64,000 nucleotides of DNA from Geobacter sp. (GCA_003574895.1 PJFB01000009.1:124001-188000), one strand, 5' to 3'. Counted from the first letter of the stretch, positions 33,962 to 43,110 are shown. A program made the numbers and translations. Notes: generated by a model not told the origin, from the sequence alone.

Positions 33962-35455
33962 ATGACAAAAACATTGACGCTGACAGATGCTGAACGGGAT
34001 TTCTTCAAGACGGTTGCCCAGGCAGCCTTTACCAATCCTTTCAGCCAGACCCGCATCGATCTGGACCACAAGCTTGCCGGAACCGACGTCGCCTTGCCCT
34101 GGGACGAGATGGTGGAATTGGCCATCACCCGTATCACCGAACAGTTGGATCTCCTCAGGACAACGGGGCGGGGAGATGCGCGGCGCTATGGTGCGGCTGA
34201 TCGGGAGCTGTTGCAGACAGCCTTTTTGTTCGACATATACCACCGTTACCGTATCCCTTTGGATGAATTCATTCTCAAGCAATCGGCGGCGGGCGACTCA
34301 CCCCTGCCGGTTCCCTTTGCCCGCGAGCTGTTGTCTGCCCTGTCGGCGCTCGATCTGGACGAGGCCGGGTGCCACCGCTACCTGGGTATTTTCTACCAGA
34401 TCAGGCGGGCCTTTTATTTCATCGAGACCGCTCTGACGGGGCTTTCCGCCTCCATGCACGGCCTGCGACTGCAGCTCTGGAACAACATTTTTACCTGCAA
34501 CATCAACTGGTATGAACAGCACCTTTGGAACAGGATGGAGGACTTCTCCACCCTTCTGCTGGGTGAGACCGGCACGGGCAAGGGGGCTGCCGCCGCCGCC
34601 ATTGGCCGCTCCGGTTTCATACCCTTTGATGGGCGCACCGGACGTTTCAGCGAAAGTTTTACCCGCAACTTCATCGCCATCAACCTTTCCCAGTACCCGG
34701 AATCACTGCTGGAATCGGAGTTGTTCGGCCATAAAAAGGGCGCCTTCACCGGTGCCATCGAAAACCACGAGGGTGTGTTCAGCCGCTGCGCACCCCATGG
34801 TTCGATCTTCCTGGATGAGATCGGTGACGTCTCCGTGCCGGTGCAGATCAAGCTGCTGCAGGTGATCCAGGAACGAACCTTTGCACCCGTGGGCAGCCAC
34901 GAACGCCGGCGTTTCCAGGGAAGGGTCGTTGCCGCCACCAACCGGCCCCTGGATGACCTGCGCCGTGCCGGGCAGTTCCGTGATGATTTCTACTACCGGC
35001 TCTGCTCCGACATCATTGTTGTGCCGCCCCTCAGGCAGCGTATCCAGGAGGAACCCCGCGAACTGGAGGTGCTGATCGCCAGCATTCTCAAACGCATGAT
35101 CGGGGAAGCGGCAGTATCACATGCCCGCCTGGTGAGAGATGCGCTCAACCGCGACCTGGGACCGCAATACCCCTGGCCAGGCAATGTGCGCGAACTGGAA
35201 CAGGCCGTGCGGCGCATTATCATTACCCGCCATTATCGAGGGGATACCGCTGCGGTGTCCGCAAACGAACCGTCCGAGCCGCTTTTTGCAGGCATAGAAT
35301 CCGGCAATATGGATGCCCAGCAACTGATGGCCGAGTACTGCGGCCTGTTGTACAGACGCCTGGGAACCTATGAGGATGTTGCTCGGAAAACCGGACTTGA
35401 CCGGCGTACGGTCAAGAAATATGTGTTGCTGACCAGTGGAAAAGGTGCTGTATGA
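33962..35455 (+). CDS. Sigma-54-dependent transcriptional activator with novel N-terminal domain
   Basis: A 497-residue enhancer-binding protein. About 180-420 is the AAA+ domain: Walker A GETGTGKG, the sigma-54 contact GAFTGA, Walker B GSIFLDEIGD and the sensor R-finger region (FRDDFYYRL). The C-terminal helix-turn-helix is EDVARKTGLDRRTVKKYV. The first 170 residues carry no receiver, GAF or PAS signature I can name. It could control sigma-54-type promoters seen in this window, but this is inference. The stop overlaps the next gene by 4 bases, so a membrane protein is made with it. Confidence 0.88.
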   Translation: MTKTLTLTDAERDFFKTVAQAAFTNPFSQTRIDLDHKLAGTDVALPWDEMVELAITRITEQLDLLRTTGRGDARRYGAADRELLQTAFLFDIYHRYRIPLDEFILKQSAAGDSPLPVPFARELLSALSALDLDEAGCHRYLGIFYQIRRAFYFIETALTGLSASMHGLRLQLWNNIFTCNINWYEQHLWNRMEDFSTLLLGETGTGKGAAAAAIGRSGFIPFDGRTGRFSESFTRNFIAINLSQYPESLLESELFGHKKGAFTGAIENHEGVFSRCAPHGSIFLDEIGDVSVPVQIKLLQVIQERTFAPVGSHERRRFQGRVVAATNRPLDDLRRAGQFRDDFYYRLCSDIIVVPPLRQRIQEEPRELEVLIASILKRMIGEAAVSHARLVRDALNRDLGPQYPWPGNVRELEQAVRRIIITRHYRGDTAAVSANEPSEPLFAGIESGNMDAQQLMAEYCGLLYRRLGTYEDVARKTGLDRRTVKKYVLLTSGKGAV

Positions 35456-36078
35456 AGTCGTGTTCCCGTTTTGAGCGTCAAGAAACGTTCGTCCTGCTAA
35501 TTGCTACGTTAACCGCATTGGCAATTTCCGGCATATCCCCCCATGATTACACCACTTGGCTGTTGGAGGTTGCCCCTATCTTGGTAGGGTTGCCGATACT
35601 GATTATTACCGGCCGTCGCTTTCGTCTGTCACAGCTGCTTTATAGGCTTCTCTTTATTCACGCCGTGATTCTGATGGTAGGTGGGCACTATACATATGCC
35701 GAGGTGCCGTTGGGATATTGGATTAAGGATGCTTTCGGCTTTGCTCGCAATAATTACGACCGTATTGGACATTTTGCGCAGGGTTTTGTACCAGCCATCC
35801 TGGCGCGCGAGGTTCTGCTCCGCAGGTCGCCACTCGTACCTGGCAAGTGGCTTTCATTCCTGACTATTTGCGTTTGCATGACCATCAGTGTTCTTTACGA
35901 GTTTATTGAATGGTGGAGTGCTGTGATCGGTGGTGAGGCGGCAGATGCCTTTCTTGGGACTCAGGGGGATGTGTGGGATACACAGTGGGATATGTTCATG
36001 TGCCTGATAGGAGCGACAACATCACTAACATTACTGAGCAGAATGCATGACCGTATTTTGAATGACTTGAAGTGTTAG
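35452..36078 (+). CDS. YjdF-like (DUF2238) integral membrane protein
   Basis: A 208-residue protein with about six helices. The YjdF signature is visible as NNYDRIGHFAQGFVPAILARE and VLYEFIEWWSAVIGGEAADAFLGTQGD followed by DTQWDMFMC. The His, Glu and Asp residues in these helices suggest metal or substrate binding in the membrane, but the function is unknown. It is translationally coupled to the sigma-54 activator through ATGA. Confidence 0.85.
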   Translation: MKSCSRFERQETFVLLIATLTALAISGISPHDYTTWLLEVAPILVGLPILIITGRRFRLSQLLYRLLFIHAVILMVGGHYTYAEVPLGYWIKDAFGFARNNYDRIGHFAQGFVPAILAREVLLRRSPLVPGKWLSFLTICVCMTISVLYEFIEWWSAVIGGEAADAFLGTQGDVWDTQWDMFMCLIGATTSLTLLSRMHDRILNDLKC

Positions 36079-36173
36079 GGAGTTGATGGAGGATTGATGT
36101 TATGCTACGGATGGCAGACAAGTCCCCACCGAATAATTAGGCAAGAAGAAGTTACCCAAACCGAGGAGCAGTA

Positions 36174-38384
36174 ATGGCTATTACAGGCGAGCAACAAAAA
36201 GCGATCATCGCATTTGTCATCGAAGAAACCGGGCTCAAGCCTGTTCAGGTTCAGAAAACCATAGAGTTGTTGGGAGAAGGTGCCACTGTCCCCTTCATTG
36301 CCCGCTACCGCAAGGAACAGACCGGCGAACTGGACGAAGTCCAGATCCGTACAATTGAGGAGCGTTACGGCTACTTCGGTGAGTTGGAGGAACGCAAGGC
36401 GGCAATCATTGCCACGATTGAGGAACAAGGGCGGCTGACTCCGGAACTGCGCGGCCGTATCGAGGGTTCGCGGCTGAAGACCGAGGTGGAGGATCTTTAT
36501 CTCCCCTACAAGCCCAAGCGGCGCACAAAAGCCACCATTGCCCGTGAACGCGGGCTGGAGCCGCTTGCCGACATCATCGCGTCCCAGGAGCTTGTCAGTG
36601 GCAAGCCGGACGAGGCGGCTGTTCCCTTTGTGAACCCTGCCATGGATGTGCCCGATGCCCAGGCAGCCCTGGAAGGCGCCGGCCATATCCTGGCCGAGCG
36701 GATATCCGATGATGCCGATGCCCGTGCAATGGTGCGGAGGCTGACCTGGGACCAGGGGGTCATGGCCTCGCGCGTGGTGTCCGACAAGCGCGAGCAGGTA
36801 ACCAAGTTCGAGATGTACTACGACTACCAGGAGCCGCTCAAGGCGATCCCCTCCCACCGCATGCTGGCCATGCGGCGGGGCGAGAAGGAAGAGGTGCTGA
36901 TCCTATCCGTCATTGCCCCGGTCGAGCAGATCCTGGCCGGGCTGAAGTCCCGCCTGGTACGGGGCGATAGCATCTTCAGGCCCTTTCTGGAGGGCGTGGC
37001 CGAGGATGCCTACAAACGGTTGATTGCGGTCTCCATTGAAGGGGAGTTGAGGCTTCAGGCCAAGAAGCTGGCTGACGAAGCCGCCATCGGCGTTTTTGCC
37101 CAGAACCTGCGCAACCTTCTGCTGGCACCGCCCGCAGGGGGCAAACGGGTACTCGGGATCGATCCCGGTCTGCGCACCGGTTCGAAGCTGGCCGCGGTGG
37201 ATGGGACCGGCCGATTTCTCGCACATGTCACCATCTACCCCCATACGGGCCATTCCCATGTCCCCCAATCCAAAAAGGATCTGCTGCGCATGGTGGAGGA
37301 CCATGCTATAGAGATGCTTGCCATCGGTAACGGCACTGCCGGCAGGGAGATGGAGCTTTTTGCCAGGGAGACCCTTGCTGAGTCTGGCCGGCATCTGCCG
37401 GTGGTGATGGTCAGCGAGGCCGGGGCCAGCGTCTATTCGGCCTCGGAGATTGCCCGCGAAGAGTTCCCGGAACTGGACCTGACCATACGCGGGGCCATTT
37501 CCATTGCCCGCCGGCTGCAGGATCCGCTGGCCGAACTGGTCAAGGTGGATCCCAAGAGCATCGGGGTGGGCCAGTACCAGCATGATGTGAGCCAGACCAT
37601 GCTGAAAAAGGCCCTGGACGACGTGGTGGAGTCGTGCGTCAACTATGTGGGCGTGGACCTGAACACCGCCTCATGGGCGCTCCTTTCCTATGTCTCGGGC
37701 CTGGGACCGAACCTGGCCAAGGCGATTGTCAAGCATCGAGACGAACTGGGTCCTTTTCAGACCCGCAAGGCACTGCTGAAGGTTTCACGATTTGGAGGCA
37801 AGGCCTTTGAGCAGGCGGCCGGTTTTCTGCGCATCCGCAACGGCGCCTATCCACTGGACAACAGCGCCGTGCATCCGGAGCGCTACCCTCTGGTGGAGGC
37901 AATGGCCAAGGATTTGGGGGTGACGTTGGAACAGTTGGCCGCCGACCCGGTCCTGGCCGCTCGGATTGATCTCAAACGCTATGTTACCGAAGAGGTTGGA
38001 CTGCCGACATTGCGTGACATCCTGGAGGAGTTGAAAAAACCGGGACGCGATCCGCGTCGACAATTCGAGTCGGTGGTGTTTCGGGACGACATCCGGGAAA
38101 TTGGAGATCTGCGGGAGGGGATGATCCTGCAAGGCGTGGTGACCAACGTGACCGCATTTGGCGCCTTTGTGGACATAGGGGTACATCAGGATGGGCTGGT
38201 GCATGTCAGTCACCTGGCAAACCGCTTTGTCAAGGATCCCAACGACGCGGTACGGATCGGGGATTTGGTAAAGGTCAAGGTGCTTTCGGCCGATATCGGG
38301 CGCAAGAGGATCGCCCTCTCCATCAAGGAGGCCGAACCTGGTGGTTCGCGCAGCTCCGGGACAGGTGCGAAACCAGGGCGATGA
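36174..38384 (+). CDS. tex: Tex family RNA-binding transcription factor
   Basis: A 736-residue Tex protein. The N-terminal helical domain (VPFIARYRKEQTGELDEVQI), a YqgF-like nuclease fold (VLGIDPGLRTGSKLAAVD), a helix-hairpin-helix region (SCVNYVGVDLNTASWALL, GPNLAKAIVKHRD) and a C-terminal S1 domain (GMILQGVVTNVTAFGAFVDI, residues 640-710) appear in the standard order. Tex binds nucleic acid and affects transcription and stress or virulence gene expression. It is a stand-alone gene with AGGAGCAGTA upstream. Confidence 0.96.
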   Translation: MAITGEQQKAIIAFVIEETGLKPVQVQKTIELLGEGATVPFIARYRKEQTGELDEVQIRTIEERYGYFGELEERKAAIIATIEEQGRLTPELRGRIEGSRLKTEVEDLYLPYKPKRRTKATIARERGLEPLADIIASQELVSGKPDEAAVPFVNPAMDVPDAQAALEGAGHILAERISDDADARAMVRRLTWDQGVMASRVVSDKREQVTKFEMYYDYQEPLKAIPSHRMLAMRRGEKEEVLILSVIAPVEQILAGLKSRLVRGDSIFRPFLEGVAEDAYKRLIAVSIEGELRLQAKKLADEAAIGVFAQNLRNLLLAPPAGGKRVLGIDPGLRTGSKLAAVDGTGRFLAHVTIYPHTGHSHVPQSKKDLLRMVEDHAIEMLAIGNGTAGREMELFARETLAESGRHLPVVMVSEAGASVYSASEIAREEFPELDLTIRGAISIARRLQDPLAELVKVDPKSIGVGQYQHDVSQTMLKKALDDVVESCVNYVGVDLNTASWALLSYVSGLGPNLAKAIVKHRDELGPFQTRKALLKVSRFGGKAFEQAAGFLRIRNGAYPLDNSAVHPERYPLVEAMAKDLGVTLEQLAADPVLAARIDLKRYVTEEVGLPTLRDILEELKKPGRDPRRQFESVVFRDDIREIGDLREGMILQGVVTNVTAFGAFVDIGVHQDGLVHVSHLANRFVKDPNDAVRIGDLVKVKVLSADIGRKRIALSIKEAEPGGSRSSGTGAKPGR

Positions 38385-38520
38385 TGGGCTGGTGAGAGGC
38401 TGACTCCGGGTGTTGGTGCCCAAGTGATCGATAACCTTATTGCTTTGAATAAATGACGGGTTTGGGGGTTTCTGTTAAACCGGGGTAAAGAAGTGAAACG
38501 CCAAGCTAGCGGAGCCAGCT

Positions 38521-38821
38521 ATGAAAACAATAGTATTTTGGGTCTTTATAGCGATGGTCTTTCTGACAATAAACCCGTTGCCGGTATTCTCGGATGAAAC
38601 AGGTGGTACTGATTCATCCGGGCCGGAAGCACAGAAGGATGAATGTCTGCTGGCATCCAAAAAGTGCGGCAACATGAGTAGTATCTATCCAGGACAAGAT
38701 AGAAAAATTGAAAGGGGAAATTGCAAAAGGTACAAAGGTATATACTCCGGAAGAATTGAATTTACTCAAACAAAAACTTGAAGAAGTAAACAACACCTTG
38801 GATTTTCTGCTGGAAAATTGA
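38521..38821 (+). pseudogene. Secreted small protein, frameshifted by a TATC duplication
   Basis: Frame 1 from ATG 38521 gives a signal peptide (MKTIVFWVFIAMVFLTINPL) and CLLASKKCGNMSSI, then runs into out-of-frame sequence and stops at 38781. After the direct duplication TATCTATC (38682-38689), another frame continues QDKIEKLKGEIAKGTKVYTP and PEELNLLKQKLEEVNNTLDF to a TGA at 38819-38821. Removing one TATC restores a single 98-residue protein with a Cys pair and a charged helix. The break is either a real mutation, a phase-variable site or a sequencing error. Confidence 0.75.
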
Positions 38822-38830
38822 GTCTCGGTA

Positions 38831-39643
38831 TTATAGCGGTCTCGGGCTGTAATGGCGTTTGAGCCAGTGACTCAGTCCGTCCAGGCCAGGAAAGAGTACC
38901 CGCTCATTTACATTTCCCTGATCAAGCTTGTCGCGTATCTCCCATTTTAAATCCGCCGGTATTATGATTTGCCTGGCAATGCCGGGATGTGATTTCAGCC
39001 AGTCATCTAGCACCATGCACGGGTCTGACATGACCGAACAAAAGGCGTACTGGTTGACGATTCTGTCGTCAATGGAAGGAGGTTCGAAGAATATAGCCAC
39101 CTTGTCATTTGCAAGCATGTCCAACTCAGGCAATGAGTTGATGGCGTCCGAAAGCAGCTGGACAGTCAATACATTTGCCCCCTCTCTTTCCAGCCTGTTC
39201 TTCAGCGACCTTGGCAGCAGTTCGTGGGCTTTGACATAATTTACGGCCCAGATGACACCGTCTTTGTCGAATTTGTCGATATTTGCAGTAGCAAAATGCA
39301 TGGCGATGAAGGGAGAATATGTCCAATCCAGCACCCTTGTCGGCAGGCCGTAATGTTGGGCAACTGACAACCAGTGCCAGAGAGAGTCGCGTTCCACAAC
39401 ACTGCGATGAGCGTATTTTTTGAAATTCCGCAGCAGGTGCCGCTCAAGCTCTGCGTAGTTGCCGCCAAGCCGGATAAGGGTGGTTTCAAGCCGATAACTT
39501 GAATCGGAAAGTCCGCGGAAGGCGAAGCGTGAACGAAAGCGCCTCAAATCTTCATTCCAGGAATCGGCAAAGAGTTCATCCTGTAGTTCGTCCCATGATT
39601 TTATCTGTACGGTTTCCACAAGCAGTACCTTCCCCTTTCTCAC
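38831..39643 (-). CDS. FRG-domain protein
   Basis: A 270-residue protein. The FRG domain starts at about residue 15 and contains RFAFRGLSDSSYRLETTLIR, HWLSVAQHYGLPTRVLDWT and DGVIWAVN. These are the defining motifs (the family is named for the Phe-Arg-Gly in the first). FRG proteins are scattered in genomes, often in mobile or anti-phage contexts, and their activity is not known. It lies convergent to the frameshifted gene with ten bases between the stops. Confidence 0.85.
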   Translation of the reverse strand: MRKGKVLLVETVQIKSWDELQDELFADSWNEDLRRFRSRFAFRGLSDSSYRLETTLIRLGGNYAELERHLLRNFKKYAHRSVVERDSLWHWLSVAQHYGLPTRVLDWTYSPFIAMHFATANIDKFDKDGVIWAVNYVKAHELLPRSLKNRLEREGANVLTVQLLSDAINSLPELDMLANDKVAIFFEPPSIDDRIVNQYAFCSVMSDPCMVLDDWLKSHPGIARQIIIPADLKWEIRDKLDQGNVNERVLFPGLDGLSHWLKRHYSPRPL

Positions 39644-39686
39644 AAAATTTGCGCGGTATTTGTCACGGCGTTTTGTCGTTTTTATA

Positions 39687-39695
39687 TGCTATAAT
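39687..39695 (+). promoter_or_regulatory. Extended -10 promoter of the PilZ gene
   Basis: TGCTATAAT matches an extended -10 element (TG-n-TATAAT). No -35 stands out at 17 bases, which extended promoters can lack. It lies about 42 bases before the TTG start of the PilZ gene. Confidence 0.5.
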
Positions 39696-39736
39696 AAAAA
39701 AATGCAAAAGCAGATTATCTGTGGAGGATCTATCCA

Positions 39737-40018
39737 TTGGAAAACAAAGGGCAAAGTTTTCGAATTCTTTGTGATGCGGTATGCATTTTAAATTTTGCCG
39801 GGAGGAATTACAAAGGCGTTATAGTAAACATATCGCTTACCGGGGCCTTGATCAGAATAGATGCTAATGCTCCCGAGGGCATCAAACCGGGCGGTGAATG
39901 CAGCTTGATGTTGTGCGGAGATGCGGAGGAGTGCCCCATTAAATACAAATGCAAGATAATCCGCACAGACGCGAAGTGTGTCGGTGTGCAGTTTTCCGAA
40001 TTGAGTTGTTTTCCATAG
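39737..40018 (+). CDS. PilZ-domain protein
   Basis: A 93-residue PilZ protein starting at TTG 39737 (GGAGG lies ten bases upstream). VNISLTGALIRID matches the N-x-S-x-x-G motif of PilZ, and the C-terminal IRTDAKCVGVQFSEL is the closing strand. The N-terminal RxxxR that normally grips cyclic di-GMP is not clear (MENKGQSFR), so binding may be weak or absent. It would act in cyclic-di-nucleotide output, in line with HD-GYP and GEMM signalling elsewhere in the window. Confidence 0.82.
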   Translation: MENKGQSFRILCDAVCILNFAGRNYKGVIVNISLTGALIRIDANAPEGIKPGGECSLMLCGDAEECPIKYKCKIIRTDAKCVGVQFSELSCFP

Positions 40019-40106
40019 TTGTACATTATGTTGAAAGTATAATTTGCCCAAACAGTCAGACAGTCCACAAATATCAATTCTTCATTATGTTGCAAGTTGG
40101 TTGGCT

Positions 40107-40131
40107 TTCTTCTTCTTCTTCTTCTTCTTTG
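40107..40131 (+). repeat. TTC microsatellite
   Basis: TTCTTC is repeated about seven times in the non-coding stretch between the PilZ gene and the small Cys-rich ORF. Such runs are prone to length change. Nothing else is recognisable in 40019-40287. Confidence 0.7.
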
Positions 40132-40287
40132 TCTTTGCAACTCCTCTCAACATGATTTCTAAGATCGAATCATATATTTGACAGCTCTGTAAAATATGGC
40201 GACATTATCCGCGACGTTGTTGGATCTCAAGTTCTTTAGTGGGAAAAATAACTTCACAATCTCAGGAGGTTATTTGTGATGCAATGA

Positions 40288-40560
40288 GTGGTTACTTGTT
40301 GGCACGATAGTTGGAGAATGCACATACAAATGCATAACAACGAAAATAAAAAAATGAAGGGTAGCGCAGCAATGCGGGAATTTATACCTGACCAATCGGG
40401 ATGTGAACCTGATCTGGAAAAGTGTCACACTGAGCGTGTGGTGAATAACATCTCCATGTGCTTGGCTGGTGACACAAAATGCAGGTATGCACTTGCAGCT
40501 ACTTATGCCAAGGCTTATTGTCTCCATCCCGATCACAAAAGTTTCAGGATTCAGCAGTAG
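40288..40560 (+). CDS. Small Cys-containing protein, start uncertain
   Basis: The C-terminal 50 residues look like real protein: PDQSGCEPDLEKCHTERVVN and NISMCLAGDTKCRYALAATY then AKAYCLHPDHKSF. The GTG at 40288 is a candidate start, but later starts at 40330, 40354 or 40372 (ATG) are better placed if the near-sigma-54 site at 40299-40315 is a promoter. Four Cys residues and no signal peptide suggest metal binding in the cytoplasm, as inference. The family is unknown. Confidence 0.5.
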   Translation: MVTCWHDSWRMHIQMHNNENKKMKGSAAMREFIPDQSGCEPDLEKCHTERVVNNISMCLAGDTKCRYALAATYAKAYCLHPDHKSFRIQQ

Positions 40561-40691
40561 CAGGATTCGTTTTCCACCGTCTTGCAATCCCACCTGTTAT
40601 GTAGTGAGACCAAGATCAAGATTTCCAGCTGACCAATCTAAAATCACTTATATTCATTGTCATTGCAACAGACGCTGATTAATCTGAATTT

Positions 40692-41000
40692 TTATCTCAG
40701 GCTGATTACATAATCGGCAATTGCAGATATCCGCTCTTTGGAAAGCTGTTTGTTGAAACTGGGCATTTTGTCTTTCCCTTTTTGTATTGTGTCGATCATT
40801 TCAGACTTGTTCATTTTACTTGTACGCAGCGCGAGCTTTCTTACGTCCATCTTCAGGGCCTTGGCTTTTTTAGTACTGACATTTGCATTGGCACCGTGGC
40901 AACCGGCGCAGAAGGCTTTATAATCGGTCCTTCCATCCGCAATGGCCATGGTTGGTACAGTAAAAGAGATTAAGGTGAATGCGATCAATAGGTTTTTCAT
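40692..41000 (-). CDS. Small periplasmic cytochrome c
   Basis: A 102-residue protein. A signal peptide (MKNLLIAFTLISFTVPTMAI) precedes the heme motif CAGCH near residues 31-35. A Met for the axial ligand appears in KDKMPSFNKQLS, followed by the C-terminal helix RISAIADYVISLR. It is a single-heme class I cytochrome that could carry electrons in the periplasm. It is a lone gene, divergent from the NosL operon. Confidence 0.92.
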   Translation of the reverse strand: MKNLLIAFTLISFTVPTMAIADGRTDYKAFCAGCHGANANVSTKKAKALKMDVRKLALRTSKMNKSEMIDTIQKGKDKMPSFNKQLSKERISAIADYVISLR

Positions 41001-41113
41001 GGTTACTCTCCCTTCTGCAAAGTTTAGTTTAGAATTTTACACTGGAATTGCACTTTTACAACAATCTGCCAGCTTGTTCAAAAATTGCGGCTGCCGGATG
41101 GATTTGTGAAAAT

Positions 41114-41141
41114 TTGACAGGAAAGGGTTTAATGATAAAAT
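41114..41141 (+). promoter_or_regulatory. Promoter of the NosL-ABC operon
   Basis: TTGACA (41114-41119) and TAAAAT (41136-41141) are 16 bases apart. The predicted start leaves about 26 bases to the ATG at 41175, which carries a GGAAAGGA ribosome site. Confidence 0.65.
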
Positions 41142-41174
41142 CAGTACTCAATGCGATTCGGAAAGGAACGGGTT

Positions 41175-41660
41175 ATGTCGATAAGTTGTCAGAAACGTTT
41201 TGTGTTTTTCCTGTTGTTGTGGCTGGTCACTTCCCGCTACGCTGTTGCTGCTGTTTCCGTGCCTGCTCCAACCGCAAAGGAGAAATGCCCGGTTTGCGGC
41301 ATGTTCGTTGCCAAGTATCCTGACTGGGTTTCGGCCATTGGCTTCAAAGATTCTACCTATGTCTATTTTGACGGGCCCAAGGATTTATATTCATATTATA
41401 TTAACCTCGCAAAATACGACCCGACCAAGACACCGGCATCGGTTTCGTTTATCCAGGTTAAGGACTACTACTCACTTAAAGCTATTGACGGCCGCAAAGC
41501 CTTCTACGTACTTGGCAGTGATGTGTATGGACCGATGGGCAAGGAACTAGTGCCCTTTGAAAAAATGAAAGATGCCCAGGAATTCATGAATGACCACAAA
41601 GGCAAAAAGTTGCTTCGATTCAACGATATTTCTCAATCCACCTTGAAATTGCTTGAATAA
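41175..41660 (+). CDS. NosL family copper-binding protein
   Basis: A 161-residue protein from the ATG at 41175. A signal peptide ends near AVA (residue 20-25). The motif EKCPVCGMFVAKYPDWVSAI is the NosL copper-site region. The body TYVYFDGPKDLYSYYINL and GPMGKELVPF completes the family pattern. NosL proteins hold Cu(I) for copper delivery to nitrous oxide reductase. No nosZ is present here, so in this operon the protein probably serves another metalloprotein. It is followed by an ABC transporter. Confidence 0.85.
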   Translation: MSISCQKRFVFFLLLWLVTSRYAVAAVSVPAPTAKEKCPVCGMFVAKYPDWVSAIGFKDSTYVYFDGPKDLYSYYINLAKYDPTKTPASVSFIQVKDYYSLKAIDGRKAFYVLGSDVYGPMGKELVPFEKMKDAQEFMNDHKGKKLLRFNDISQSTLKLLE

Positions 41661-41670
41661 ACCAACAAAA

Positions 41671-41988
41671 ATGTTCAAAGTTCGCAAATCCACCTATTAT
41701 CTGGTTTTTCTGGTTTCCTGCCTCGCGATGTTTGTCGCCATGACATTACATGTGCGCTATGGTCAGGCAGAAGCGAAAACCGGATCTGAATATCGAGCCA
41801 GCCTGGCTGAAAAGCTTATGATCACGGATCTCTGTCTATTCACGGAAGCCCGTTATACCCGTCACCCATCCATGGCTGACCTGGATACCCCTTTTCAGGA
41901 CCATCCGGTCAGCTTGGAACATTTTCCGTCAGGATCTTTCGTCTCACCCCCTGATTTTACCGCGAGGCTGCATGAGCTCATTCATTAA
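41671..41988 (+). CDS. Single-span membrane protein of the NosL operon
   Basis: A 105-residue protein (ATG 41671; a TTG at 41653 overlaps the nosL-like stop). One hydrophobic helix (STYYLVFLVSCLAMFVAMTL) is followed by an extracytoplasmic region with ITDLCLFTEARYTRHPSMAD, rich in His and Asp. No family is recognised. The end overlaps the permease start by 17 bases, so it belongs to the same unit and may be an accessory subunit. Confidence 0.68.
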   Translation: MFKVRKSTYYLVFLVSCLAMFVAMTLHVRYGQAEAKTGSEYRASLAEKLMITDLCLFTEARYTRHPSMADLDTPFQDHPVSLEHFPSGSFVSPPDFTARLHELIH

Positions 41989-43108
41989 CCGTCACAGAAA
42001 CATCATCGACTTTGCCCTTTCTTCATTACTCCGCCGGAAAATCAAAAATATTTCGCTATTGGGAGTTTACACCCTGATCATATTCGTGCTCGCGTCCCTG
42101 ATCTTTTTCGTCCATGCCCTCAGACGTGAAGCAGCACTGATACTCAAGAATGCCCCGGATATGGTGGTGCAAAGACTCATGGCTGGCCGCCATGAACTGA
42201 TTCCGGTCGACTACGGCCAAAAAATCAGTTCCATCCGTGGCGTACAGGATGTTGTGCCGCGTCTGTGGGGGTATTATTTCGATCCTGCAATTGGTTCCAA
42301 CTATACCGTTATGGTCCCTAGAGACAACATGGTGCAACCGGACAATATAATAATCGGAACTGGGGTGGCCAGGGTTAGAAAGGCCTCTGTCAGGGACTTG
42401 ATTGCATTTCAGGCCTACGACAAAACACCGCTTCTATTGATGATTCAGCAGATACTTCCATATGAATCCGAGCTGGTGGCGGCCGATTTGATTCTAATGT
42501 CGGAACAGGATTTCCAGTCAATGTTCAATTTACCAAAAGGGTATGCAACCGACCTGGCGGTCAGCGTTGCCAATCCACGCGAGCTTGTCACGGTGGCAAC
42601 CAAAATAGCGGAACAGTTCCCGGATACTCGCCCGATACTCAAAAGCGAGATTCTGCGTACCTACGACTCCGTGTTCGATTGGCGCGGCGGCATGATGATA
42701 GTAATCATGTCCGCTGCGATACTCTCATTCATTATCTTTGCCTGGGACAAGGCCACCGGACTTTCCGCTGAAGAACGAAAGGAGATCGGCATTCTCAAAT
42801 CTATCGGCTGGGAAACATCGGATGTTCTTTTTCTCAAGTTCTGGGAAGGAATCGTGATATCACTATCCGCTTTCCTTTGTGGTGTGCTTCTGGCTTACGG
42901 GCATGTATTTTTCTTTTCTGCCACCATTTTTGAGCATGCGCTCAAAGGGTGGTCGATACTTTATCCGCAATTCAGGCTGGTGCCGGCCATTGATGCCTTT
43001 CAATTGACGGTGCTCTTTGCCCTGTCGGTCCTTCCCTACACGGTTGCAACCATTGTCCCCGCCTGGCTGGCAGCCTCGGCAGATCCGGACGCCGCCATGA
43101 GGTCATAA
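41972..43108 (+). CDS. ABC transporter permease (FtsX/MacB-like)
   Basis: A 378-residue permease with an N-terminal helix (LLGVYTLIIFVLASLIFFVH), a periplasmic domain of about 210 residues and three C-terminal helices starting near 235 (MMIVIMSAAILSFIIFAWD). The AEERKEIGILKSIGWETSDV coupling helix is the classic FtsX/MacB signature that contacts the ATPase. Such transporters move lipoproteins, peptides or signals rather than small solutes. It is followed two bases later by its ATPase. Confidence 0.88.
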   Translation: MSSFINRHRNIIDFALSSLLRRKIKNISLLGVYTLIIFVLASLIFFVHALRREAALILKNAPDMVVQRLMAGRHELIPVDYGQKISSIRGVQDVVPRLWGYYFDPAIGSNYTVMVPRDNMVQPDNIIIGTGVARVRKASVRDLIAFQAYDKTPLLLMIQQILPYESELVAADLILMSEQDFQSMFNLPKGYATDLAVSVANPRELVTVATKIAEQFPDTRPILKSEILRTYDSVFDWRGGMMIVIMSAAILSFIIFAWDKATGLSAEERKEIGILKSIGWETSDVLFLKFWEGIVISLSAFLCGVLLAYGHVFFFSATIFEHALKGWSILYPQFRLVPAIDAFQLTVLFALSVLPYTVATIVPAWLAASADPDAAMRS

Positions 43109-43110
43109 GC

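Noticed and set aside
40107-40131. CRISPR-like repeat array
   Set aside because: The repeat is a simple TTC microsatellite without spacers. No cas gene lies in the window.
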